In this document: piece after piece, positions 1 to 11,096 of the stretch
Position numbering within the stretch: position 1 is the stretch's first letter
Layout of the letters: each line of letters opens with the position of its first letter
NCBI GenBank assembly: GCA_965153455.1
Contig: OZ234494.1
Coordinates: 23,250,001-23,314,000 of the forward strand
DNA from: Sphagnum compactum
Taxonomy: Eukaryota; Bryophyta; Sphagnopsida; Sphagnales
Reading direction: 5' to 3'
DNA: 64,000 bases
Program-made: the position numbers and the translations under genes
Notes under the pieces: model-generated
What the model was told of the DNA's origin: nothing
The model's input: only the letters and a program-made list of their open reading frames with translations
Database searches by the model: none

Positions 1-1148
1 TTGCCTTACTTCAAGAAGGCCCTTACAAAAGAAGCCCAAGTCCAAAGAAAGGGCCCATGAATTTTTTAAAGGCCCCAAAAACCCAAACAAAATAGCATAA
101 ACTCACTCACCATTAAGCACTTTAAACTTAGTTTTTGAAATGAAAGGATTTTTCAAAAAAAAAAAAACCCCATAGGATGTGGACTTAGTTATGTTACTAG
201 GGTTATGTGTTGTAGGCATGAAGAGTGATGTAGGTGAAGTTTTTTATAAGCTTTTCATGGGCTTTTTGGAGGTCAAGGACTTGGAGTTGGGTGCTTTCCA
301 TGTGGAGGCTTGCACGGATTCTTGGGATTTTGGAGTTGTAACACAACAACTGTATTTGACCTCTTGCACCCTCCACTCTCCATGTGGCCGGCCCCTTGAT
401 TCCCAAGTTACAACAACAAATTACAAGTGTTTTGAGCAAATGTAGTCACGACCTTGCTTGGTGTTGGGAATTTCTTGTCTTGCATGTGGCCCTCCCTCCA
501 AGCCCACATTGGTCATTATATTGTTGTTGTAGTGCCAAGTGTAACAAGGAAAAGGTCCATTGAAAAAAAAGAGGAAGAAAAAACACAAACAAACACACAC
601 ACACACACACACACTTAGACACACATTTTCTTCCATGTGTTAACAATGTAGTTGGGCACTATATAAAGGGCACATTATACGTATAGTTGTTGTCGGTGAC
701 AAATATTAATGTCCACACTATAAGCGTATATAACAAGAGCAAAATTCATCACCCCTTTGAGGAAGTGGATGAGCACTTCCGTCATGCCATTCACTAAGAA
801 TGCAAAAAAAATCATTCTTCAATGGTGGCTCCCTCTCCCAATAGCAACAATTGGTAATAGCAACAAATGTAGATTATGGGATTCGGAAACAAAACAAAAC
901 AATGGCAATATAATTTGGCAATTGAAATTTGAAGCTATTATTACGTAAGTAAGTCTCGTGGGTTTCATCAATCTTATGCATTTATGTTTTGCACTTGAAC
1001 TTCAAAGGGCTAAGTCAAAATTGTCATTGCAACTTCAATACTTGCTCCATGCAACCAAATCTTGGAGTCAATATTTAACTCACCTGAGTTGATGAGAGAT
1101 AATATGATGATGACCTTCCAAACTTGTAGAAGACCTTGTTATTATGTG

Positions 1149-1194
1149 ACATTTAATTCATCCATAAGTGATCACTTATGGATGAATTAAATGT
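1149..1194. repeat. Perfect 46-bp palindrome
   Basis: The 23 bases from 1149 to 1171 are the exact reverse complement of 1172-1194, centred on TGATCA. The match continues a few bases further outward after one mismatch. It could be a hairpin, a MITE remnant with fused arms, or a dimeric binding site. No gene adjoins it. Confidence 0.9.
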
Positions 1195-3297
1195 TACAGG
1201 TATTATATGTGTTTTTAGCATTCTACAAAAGCATGTAAGGACTAAAGGGGGGTTTTTTTTAAGTGGTAGATGTATGTGGGGTTTCTTTTTTTTCTTTTTG
1301 GCTATGTATCCAAGGTATTATTCCTTGGTAGCTTCAACAATAATTATATTATTTTGGCAAATGTTGAACTAATTTTCAAATAATTTTTTTCTTAAAGAAA
1401 AAAACTTCATGAAAAGAAAATATTGAATCTTCGTGATTATTTTATTTGTCGAAATGAAAATATAGGACGGTTAACAAGTGTCAAAGTGTTGCCACGGTGG
1501 TGGTGGTGAAGGACAATTATATGTAACAATTTTTCAGCTGGGATTTTTCATTCCATAAATTGGGTGTGACTAGTGTTGTAGTCTTTACTATTGTTGGCCA
1601 TAACTTTACTCTTTTGGACAAACCAAAAGGATATTTTAGGTCAAGAATTTTTTTAAAAAGCGGGAAAAAAAATCTCCAATTATAATACGACCCAAGTGTC
1701 TCTTATCTTTTACAAAGGACTAATGTCGTGCTTTTGAAGTATGGAGACTATAGACACTTTCCAACTACCATAATGGGGGTACCCTAGTTGGCATCCATAA
1801 ATGATTCGTCTTTCAAGTTTTTTAAACCCTAAGTGTCCAAATTGTTTTTTTTTTTGTCCTTAGTGGGGTTGACTCTTGTAGGTAACATCTAAGCTAGTTA
1901 AACAAAAAATTAAATTGTTCAATATATTTTGGGTACTTTACCTTTTGTGGAAGAAGACGATAAGTCCAAAGTTAATGGATGACTTGCCACATACAAAGGA
2001 AGAGATAAAAATAGAAAAGGGCAAAACCAAAAATAAAAATAAAAATCTTAGGACAAATGGATGCTAGTGTTCTCGACACTTGACACAAGTTGATAAGCTC
2101 CAAAGTACATACGATATCTAACTTGCACATATAACTTGCACATTCGGTGTTGTTGTATGTAAGTAAGTCAACAAACTTGAGCAATCCAACAATGTAAAGT
2201 TCCACTAGCATGTCTTCTTTGTGAGAAGCCATGAATCCTTAACTCCTCCTATAGCCTACTCAATGAGCAAGTCTTCTCACAATCCATTAACATTGTAAAG
2301 GTAAACACGCCCCCCCTAACCCACCTCTTAACCCACGGGCAAGCTCGAGTTAATAATTTGGCCTAATCTTGGAATGGAACACTAGGTTGATTTGGAATTT
2401 TTATTTTTATTTTTTTTCACACTTGTTGTATCTTATAACCCCCTTAGCAACATAAACTTGAACACCCAACTCACCTATAGCTCGTAGAACTATAGAACTA
2501 CCGTTCTCTAAATGATTTTTGTAAAGAATTCATTCTTGAAATATATACATGAAATGTTTCGAAGAGTTGATTTTTGCTGAGAAATCTGCGGGCAAACTTG
2601 ATTATTTGGGAGGATTTATTAGGGTTATAGTACAAAGTGGAAGAAATTTTGTCCTAAATGGTGTGTATATATATGTGTATATATATAAGAACTTTTTTTA
2701 TTTACATGCTAAAGGTTTGTCTAAATGATTAGAAAAGTCCCCACTACTCCAAAACTCAAGAATTAAAAAAATCCTAACTCAAAAAAAGGAGCAAAAAATT
2801 AGGGAATAAAGATATTGAAAATTTTTATTTGATTTGATTTGATTTCAATTGATTTTCTTGCACGATGGTGTAATTAAAAAAAAGAAAAACCCACCTCAAA
2901 TTTTTTTTAAAAATCCCCAAAAACCAAACTTCCAAAGCTTCCAAAACAAAACGTTTTAAAATCCAATCAACCAATGTCTTTTAGTTGGTTACCCACAAAA
3001 TTTAAAAACCAATATTCAACACAAAATACATGGCACATCCACATGTATGAATAGTAACAAGCCCCACCCCCCCCACCCCCCCAATAAGACTTCTTCTTCC
3101 TCATTCCATTAATTGAATAAATAATTAATTAATGAGATAAATAGGTAAATTCCTTTTCCATTAATTGAATAAAATAAAATAAATAAATAAATAAATAGGT
3201 AAATCAATAAATTCCTTTTTCCATTGATATGAATAGTAGTTGTTGTGGCACAAAAGTATGACCACAAAAAAAAAATTAACTCATTCATTTTCCAACA

Positions 3298-3350
3298 CTA
3301 AAACCTAAAGCCCCCTAAAACCCTAAAAACCCTAAAAAAAAACCCTAAAA
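3298..3350. repeat. Telomere-like CCCTAAA tract
   Basis: Several irregular CCTAAA or CCCTAAA units with variable A runs lie in tandem. This resembles either an interstitial telomeric repeat or a cluster of plant telo-box elements. It is about 1.8 kb upstream of the kinase start codon, so a promoter role is possible but unproven. Confidence 0.5.
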
Positions 3351-4339
3351 GCATCCACCCCTCTTCCAATCTTCGCCCCCAAAGGAATAATTTTGTTTGT
3401 TTCCACCCCTAATACGAAAACCAAGGTTGGGGCGGTTCGTACATATATAGCCACGGTTATCAACTAATCAAATACCCGCACAACTCCCATGGACACTGAA
3501 AACCCCTCAGAACACCGCCCCCCCCTAAAACCCAAGAAAAAAAAAGCTCCCCACCCAACCTGCCCACCCAGAAAAAATTAAAAATTAAAAATTAAAATAA
3601 AAATAAAATAAAATAAAATAAAAATAAAAAAAGCCTGGAAGTGCTTTATAAAATCCCAATGTAAAAAACTTTGCAATTTTCTTTATTTAAATCGGTATTA
3701 ATAAATTTCAGGGGTTTTTTTGGTTCAAATTCCTCAAGTAAGTTAATTAGTGGCGACGACCCTCAGCATTAATTAGCATTAATGGCGACTGTCTAGGTTA
3801 ACAGTATAATTGGTTTGGAATCCTGCCTAGTTCTGGCGAAGTAATAGGAACTCACTGTCTAAATCTGGCGAATTCTAATTCTTTTTTTTGCCTCAAAATA
3901 TGGCGAAGTTTTTCTAAATTTTCCACAAAAAAACCCTTTGTAGAATTCGCTTTTTTTTTTTTTTTTCCTCTGTCACCACAGTGCTAATAATTTTTATTTT
4001 TTAAAAAAAATTCAGTTTCGTGGTTTCGAAAGTTTGGCGATTTTTCCCATTTTTTAAAGCATTTTTGGGTCAAAAATACACTAAAAAAGAATTTCCAATT
4101 TTTTTTGGTCGCCAATTGGCGAGAATTTGCCCAAAAAAAGAAAGAAAAACACTACTAATAATAGGTAGATATTTTTGGTTCTAAATTTGTTACTAACCGT
4201 ACATGACAAACTCGGGTTAAATATAGGGGTTAGATAGGACTCTAGGTGGTAATGATGACACATACTAGGTACCTACTATCTACCTACCTAGCTTGCTGAC
4301 TTTGGATGGTAGGTAGCTAGAGATCAACCTGGTAGGTCT

Positions 4340-5145
4340 TCTTCCTGCCTGCTCTCTTCTCTCGCGTTCCTCCTTCTTCTTGTCTTTGGCTCTCTCGCTC
4401 GCTCGCTCGCTCGATCGATCGATCGCGTCTCTGGATTCGTGTTTCGAGAATCGTAGTTGTAACAGAATTTGTTTCAGGAGCTTCGAACGCAAGTTACAGC
4501 AGCAAATTCTGATGGAAATTGAGTCTGCTGTGGGGGAGAAGCTGTCGCGTTCTGTCGTCGAGCAGTTTGTTCCGTGTCTGTTCGAGGAATTGAATTGAGC
4601 TCAGTCAGTCGATGATGTGCATCACTGAAATCTGGTCACCATTTTTTGTGTTGTCATTTTTTCTTCTTTTTTTTTCGGGTGGGGGGTTTTCTCGAACTTC
4701 GTGTTTGGGTGTTCGTGTGAAGAAGAAGCTTTGATTGATTGCAGTTGAGAAAAGTCTTGAGAGGAATATAGCTGTTGTGGAGAATACGTTTTCTCGGGAA
4801 ATGTGCGTCTTTTGATTCCTCCATAACGAATTCAGTTCTCTGGAGAACTACCTACCCCGACGCAGAGATTCAAAAAGAATTCCGTTTTCTTCTTCCTTCC
4901 GTAGAGCAAATGCTTTTTCTTCAGGAAAGAACACAAAGTAAACAAAAGGATTCGTGTTGAAGGCAAAGTGTTCGAGACCAGGAGGAATTTGAATACGAGG
5001 GGGAGCGAGGGACAGACACAACCCAGCTCATGAAGAAAAGCAGCAAAAGCTGCAGCATAAGGAGCAGGACCAGGACGAGGAGGAGGAGTAGGAGGAGGAG
5101 GAGTTTGTTCTGTTGAGGAAGAAGAGTCGAGCTGAAACAAGCCCC
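4340..5145 (+). promoter_or_regulatory. Presumed 5' leader of the USP-kinase gene, with uORF
   Basis: The region switches from AT-rich spacer to a CT-rich tract (CTCGCTCG and GATCGATC runs at about 4390-4430), typical of a plant transcription start and leader. An upstream ORF of 28 codons runs from ATG 4512 to TGA 4598 and could damp translation of the main frame. A 5' UTR intron is possible. No convincing TATA box was found. The first ATG in the frame of the USP domain is at 5146. Confidence 0.45.
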
Positions 5146-8100
5146 ATGGGTGTTGCTGAGGCTAGAGATCAAGGAGCGCTAGAAGACATGGCCAAGAAGG
5201 AGGAATGTGGGCGTAAGCTAGTAGTGGGTATGCGATTGACAGCTTCTTCCAGGGAGATGCTCACATGGACCATTGCTAAGATTGCGCGACCTGGCGACCA
5301 CATTCTCGCACTTCACGTCTCCACTTCTCCCATCTCTGGTAGTTCTACTACAAGAACTCCACTCCACTGCCACTTCTCTCTCTTCATGTTATCTCCTTCT
5401 TCTTCTTCCTCTTCTGTCCGTGGAGAGCACTGGGATTGGGTCAGCTCCAGTTACACTCCTATCTCTATCTTCTTCAGCAAAATCTCCAATAGAGGATTTT
5501 GTTGCAAGGTGCTGCTAAGGTTTGTTGAATCTTAGAAAAGCAACAAAATCAACAACTCTTTTTGTTGCAGAAAGGAAAAACAAAAAACAACAACAAACAA
5601 ACAAACAAACATCCTCTTGTTGAATCTTACAACAACAATAACAACTCTCTTTCTTTTCTCAAGTAGAAAAATTGTCTCTCTCAAGTCCAAAGTTGAGTTT
5701 GGGGTCCATGGTTTTCAGGATTGTCGATTGAGGAACAAGAAGCCAAATTGAATCAGCTGGCAAACTCTCTTCGTGGAGTCTTATCTCTCTATCAAGGTCT
5801 TTGCAATTTGAAACATGTAAGCACCACCTCTTCTTCTTCTACTTCTTGCTCTTTTTCTTGCAATTGTTGTTATTGTTGTGTTAGTGGAAATCTTGTTTGT
5901 TTGTTGTTTTTGATGGAAATTGATTTTTGGGAGTTTTGTTGTGTTTTGCTTTCTGATTTGTGAGTCTATAGATAAAGCTGCAATTGGAGATAGTGAATGG
6001 GGCAAAAGTGAAGCATGTTCTTGTGGAGGTAGCTCGTAGTCACCAAGCTTCCAAACTCATTCTTGGCACCAAACGGCATTTCCCCATTGGGTCAGCCCTC
6101 CTCCTCCTCCTCCTCCTCCACATCTTCTTCTTTCTTGCTTTCTTCCATTCTTGAATTTCTAACTGCATTTCCCCAACCAAGAAGAAACAGAAGGAAAATC
6201 CTACAACTACTTTCAACCCATAGTCTGGAAACTTGCCTACTTAATGAAAGAACCCTAAAGTCTCTTGTTATATCTCGTTCCTTCTAACACAAAAGTATGT
6301 AATGTAAAAATTATCCCCAACAATCAACCTGCACCGCATCTTCAATAATCTTTGATACCCAATTTGCAATTCATGTCTCCAAAAAGAAAATGTTGGGTTT
6401 CTTTGTTTTGCTGGTAATTTTTTTTGTTTTTTTCTGTAAACAGGCATACCACGTCATTAGGAAGGTATTGTTTGAAGCGGTTGCCATGCACATGCATGGT
6501 TGTGATTGTGGAGCACGGGAAAATAATCCTTGACAGAAAGGGGCGATTACAAGCACAAGTGGCTGGTGACCATCTTCCCAACCAACCCATCGATTGGATT
6601 GAACTCTTTTTCATGAGACTCTTTTTAACATAGTTTTCCTCATGTATTACATTTGCATGATTTTCTGGCTGTTTTTCAATACTGAGAGATGAGAGGGGTG
6701 GTTGTTCTTCAATGCAGCAGGATCAGGTGTTCTGAGTGTGTTACAGAGGACAATACAGAGCTTTGGACGGAGCAAGAAAGTAGCAAGTGGTGGTCCAGAT
6801 GATGTACCTGAATACCCTCAGCGTCTCAGTGTCTCAGTATACTTATCTCTTGCTGGATCACCAAATGCCCTTGGTTTCAATCAGGATGATGAGGATGGTG
6901 ATGGAATTGATTATAGTAGTGGTGGTGAGTTTATGGAGGAGAGAACCTCGTTGGGTTGCAGTGGTGGTGCCTTTACAACACTCCGTCGAGGAGGAGGAGG
7001 AGGAGGAGGGTCTTTTGTGGATGAATATGTGAAGAGATTTTCAAGCTTTCGGAACACAAAGCCTACTACTACTACTACCACCACAACACATGTGATAGCA
7101 GATAGAGCAGATATGTACCTCATTGATGACCTCAATGAGAATCCACTCGTGTACCCATCTGCATCTTCTTGTATGATTGAAATCACACCACAAGAGAGCT
7201 TTTCATGTTCAGTTTCGAGTGATGAGAATATGCAGAGTGGTGCAATGATCACCTTGGGTTGGCCTTTGATGCACCACTCACTTGGGTTTCAAGTAAAACA
7301 GCAAGTGGAGTATTTGGAAGATGGGAAAATTCCAGTTGTGAATTGGGCATTGCAATTACCACAAGAGGAGCGCTTGTCACTCAAGAGTAATAATAGCAAA
7401 CTCTTTCTGGCAGAAGAATTGGTTGATTCAGAGTGTGAGAAACTGATGGAAGGTTTCATGACACCCGGAGCTTCATTTGTCACTCATGAGTTTCAGAAAG
7501 AGCTCATTTCTCGGTGTCCATCTCAATTGAGTGTGAATGGTGATGAATTCTACTCAGCAAGAATCCGATTCTCGATTAATATGCATGCTACAACAAGCAG
7601 CAGCACAAGTGGCAGCCGAAGATTTGATGTTGATAGATCCTCACTTCTGCAGCAGAAAGTGGAAACTCTCTCTGCTGATCAACTGTATGTCAAATTCTCT
7701 TTTGAGGAGCTTGAGGTTGCTACTGCCAGTTTTTCTCCAAGTAAGAATACCCAAATACCCATCTGTTACCATGGAATCCAATCTGCAATTCATGTTGAAT
7801 GTTTGTTGGAAAAGATGATGATTCCAAATACAAATTGTCTGGAAAAAGGGTTTAGGGTTTATTAGGGTTTAGTTCCTGATAAATTTTTTTTTGTTTTTTT
7901 GGGAATTTGCAGCAAATGTTGTAGGGAGAGGAGGTGGAAGTGAAGTGTATAGAGGTGAGCTTCAAGATGGAAGGCTTGTTGCTATTAAATGCCTAACCCA
8001 GAGTGGACCGCAAGCTGAAGAAGAGCTTCTAACAGATATCGAGATCAACACGTGTTTGTCACACTCCAATATCGTTTCTCTTATTGGCTACTGCATTGAC

Positions 8101-10474
8101 CCTGCACACTTGATCCTCGTCTATGATTTCTTGCCACAAGGGACTTTGGATGATCACCTTCACGGTATGGAAAACTGCCAGAAATCCTAAAACCCCATCT
8201 AAATCTCCTTGAAACAATTAGCCATCAAAAACAGGGTTTAAGACAGATTGAAAACCAGGAGGTTTAATATAAGCTGAAGTTTGTTAGATTAATGTAATGG
8301 ACATCCAGTTGATAAAACTACGAAACACAAGAAATTTTTGGTATTAGGATTTAGGGTTAATTAAGATGCAAGATTAAGATGAATTGCATAATTAAGATGT
8401 AATCCGAAGGTTAATTGTTAAGATGATAGTTTAATACCAATCTACAACCCGATGATTTTATGTTCATTTACATTTGTGACACGTTCTTCTTCAAGTTTTA
8501 AATTTTGTGCTCCTAAATCTATCCATTATTGTGCAGGAGGGGAGAAATTGTTGGGATGGGAAGTGCGATACAAGGTGGCAATAGGTGTATGTAAGGCATT
8601 GGAGTATCTTCATGATGAGATTCCTCGACCCGTAATTCATATGGATGTGAAGGCCTCCAACATTCTTCTATCCCGTGACTTTCAACCTCAGGTTCCATCC
8701 TACATTCATTCAATATTGCAAAAAACTATTGGGTTTTTTTTTGTGGGTGCTACGCTTTCCTCCAAAACTTTGATCCAATGAAGGTTGAAAGAGAGACTTC
8801 GAATGTGGGGTAGTCTTGGATGTAACCCTAAACCCACTTTATTTAGTAAGGGTCAGTTTCACAGTAATGTCTTTGTGTTGCTATGTTGTCACAAATTCAA
8901 AGACAATGTGCTAATAACTTCTTAATGGTGTGTGGATTGTGTGTGTGTGTGTGTGCAGTTGTCGGATTTTGGGCTTGCAAAATGGGCTCCCAAAAGCTCA
9001 TTGTATATCCGCTGCAACGATGTGGTTGGCACATTTGGGTAATAATTCTTTAATCCCCCAATCGTACTAAGAAATGTATTCTTTGGTCAAGTATTTTGCA
9101 TACTTGCAATTGAACAGGTTTTGAATAAGCCTTGCCTAAGCACCACACAAAGCTCAGATTTTAGGAGTTACTAGTGTTTTCAGTTCATGTACAGTAAGAA
9201 TGCATCTCTGATCGTCATCTTTAATGTACCCATCTCTTCAGATGAGTCTGGATGCTTGTTTGCAGATGAACTAAAATCCATGTGTGTGTGTGTGTTTTTT
9301 TTTGGCCCATTTTCAATGTGTTCATAAAAGGTACTTGGCCCCGGAGTACTTCATGTATGGGAGAGTGAATGACAAGACAGATGTGTATTCATTTGGCGTT
9401 GTTCTTCTTGAGCTCATCACAGGCCGTACACCCATTGATACCACAAGGCCAAAAGGCCAAGAAAATCTAGTCATTTGGGTATGCGCCATTTTTATCCAAA
9501 TGTAGACAAAATCAGAAAAAATCATGCACCAATATTATGCTCCAAAATTCTGCAATTTTCTTGCTCTTTCTAGTCTTCCTATTCATTTGTTCCTAATTAG
9601 TTTTGCTTTGTTTATATGATTACACCATCACACAATGTTACTGATTAAGCAAGTCTTTCATTTTGGTTAATCGGTCTCTAATCTTGTTAATTAGTCGTCT
9701 CCCACTTGGTTGTGGTTTAAACAGGCAAGGTCTCTGTTGGAAGAAAGAAACTTGGAGAAGCTTGTTGATCCACGGTTGGGCAACGAATACAATGTTTCGC
9801 AAATGCAAACAATGATCTCAGTGTCTGCCTTGTGTGTGACCCAATCTGCACAACGCCGACCTCACATTAATCAGGTGTGCCTCCTCAGTTTCTTCAATTT
9901 CTCTACTGAATCATAATCCTGATTGTCAAAGCTTAAACAATAAATCATAATCCGATTATCAAAACTTAAAACACTCAATCATAATCTGATTATCAAAGCT
10001 TAAGTACAGAATCATATTCCTGACTATCAAAGCTTAGAAGCACTGAATCATGTGCCTCCTGATTATTGAAGCTTAAGCATGGATCATAATCGGATCAATT
10101 AAAGCTTTTTTTGGCTCAATGTGTTTTGTGATGATCAAACTTGCACACCACAGGTGTTGAAGATGCTACTAGGTGAAGAAGAACATGATGGTGGTGGAGG
10201 AGTGTCAATAGAGTTTGATGAGGAAGATGGGAGCAATTGTGAGGGGACACCGAATTACATGCACAGTAATTCCAGCAAGGTGGATCTTCAAACGCATCTT
10301 GCTCTTGCCATGCTTGGCGTGGATGATGACAATGATGACGCCGCTTCTGAAAGTAGTGTTGATTACAGTAGCACAGATTTGTGTAGTAAATACCTGGAAG
10401 ACTATTTGGCTGGTAGGTTTAGTCGGTCCGTCAGTTTTAATAACCCACCATTGACAAACACCACCAACAACTGA
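5146..10474 (+). CDS. USP-domain receptor-like cytoplasmic kinase (RLCK VI type)
   Basis: Eleven exons join in frame to 886 residues: 5146-5338, 5719-5816, 5972-6090, 6444-6565, 6718-7740, 7913-8164, 8537-8691, 8959-9038, 9331-9478, 9725-9874, 10154-10474. Residues about 24-175 form a universal-stress-protein (alpha-hydrolase-like) domain beginning [17 protein letters not shown] variable linker with Gly and Thr runs follows. The kinase domain spans about 505-785: glycine loop [11 protein letters not shown], Lys544 in VAIK, SDFG at 656-659, APE at 684-686. The acidic tail ending [14 protein letters not shown] matches the conserved C-terminus of Arabidopsis USP-kinases such as the At5g63940 type. 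It probably acts as a soluble or membrane-associated Ser/Thr kinase. Oddity: the catalytic HRD motif reads HMD (Met638, codon 8641-8643), so it is a non-RD kinase or weakened. Acceptor choice at exon 5 is ambiguous (tandem CAGCAG). Confidence 0.92.
8937..8958 (+). repeat. TG microsatellite abutting a splice acceptor
   Basis: A GTGTGT run leads directly into the GCAG acceptor of kinase exon 8. The same arrangement occurs before the first assigned TTLL exon (about 12822-12846). Confidence 0.8.
9909..10106 (+). repeat. Intronic tandem repeat, about 35-40 bp unit
   Basis: The last intron of the kinase gene contains about five to six imperfect copies of a unit with core AATCATAATCYGATTATCAA followed by AGCTTAA. 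The core is itself partly palindromic. The intron remains correctly bounded (GT 9875, AG 10152-10153). Confidence 0.8.
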
Positions 10475-11096
10475 CTTGAAGTAGTTGATTCAGATGACGG
10501 GTGTGCTATTTTTTTTCTTAGCTAGATTTTGGTGTAAAATATTTTGTTCCCTTTCTTTCTTTTGTATCTCGAAAAACAGAGATTCAACTTTTCTGCCGCT
10601 CTGAATCACAGATGCTAAAGTGATCAGAGAAAGAGCTGGAGCTTTTGACAAAAAACTGAGAATGACCCATTTTGTTTTCATTCACAGCTTGATTAGCACT
10701 GATCAAGAGTTTATGTATATGGGTCTTGATTAGATTAAGCATGTGATAAACTCATTTGACTTCAATGACTTCTTCACATGGGTGTATATATATATATAAG
10801 AAATGTGTTTGTGTATTTGAGTAACTACTTGCTTGAAACTTTTGCTTAGGACAGAACATTTTGCTTAGGAAAATCTATGTGCTGAGTTTCTATTACATTT
10901 ACAAAAGCAAACAAGAAGTGAGTCAAGTTGTCAGGGAAGAAGATTCAAATCATATTAGTAGTGAGCACTCTCAGTGCTCACTACTAATGGAAAAAAACAA
11001 GCTTCTTGTTGTGAATTGGCTCAATCCCTGCATTTGGGTTTTGGCTCAATTGCATGGACTGGATGTGTGGCGTTTCTCATGTTGAAATGAAAACAA
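10475..11096. other. 3' flank of kinase gene and intergenic spacer
   Basis: No coding sequence is recognised. The part just after the stop codon is presumably 3' UTR. A hairpin lies at 10954-10988 and a TATATA run at about 10786-10798. Confidence 0.6.
10954..10988. repeat. Hairpin with perfect 16-bp arms
   Basis: ATTAGTAGTGAGCACT at 10954-10969 is exactly complementary in inverted order to 10973-10988, with loop CTC. It lies between the kinase and TTLL genes. It could be a transcription-end structure or a small MITE remnant. Confidence 0.9.

Larger units (their letters stand above)
1..4300. other. AT-rich intergenic spacer
   Basis: No coding exon is recognisable here. Visible content: a CA microsatellite near 593-614; a perfect 46-bp palindrome at 1149-1194; an alternating TA/TG run near 2658-2690; a partly duplicated AATAAATA-rich block at about 3105-3230; and telomere-like CCCTAAA repeats at about 3298-3350. 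The short open frames are all low-complexity and resemble no family I know. Confidence 0.7.

Noticed and set aside
3298-3350. Chromosome end
   Set aside because: The telomere-like units are few and irregular and are followed by normal genes, so an interstitial or promoter origin is more likely.
4832-5172. Minus-strand frames rich in Leu or Pro opposite the kinase start
   Set aside because: They are antisense shadows of GA-rich repeats in the leader and first exon and show no family resemblance.
6911-7252. Minus-strand 113-codon frame inside kinase exon 5
   Set aside because: It is the antisense of a conserved exon and consists mainly of Val and Pro runs opposite the Thr and Gly codon repeats.
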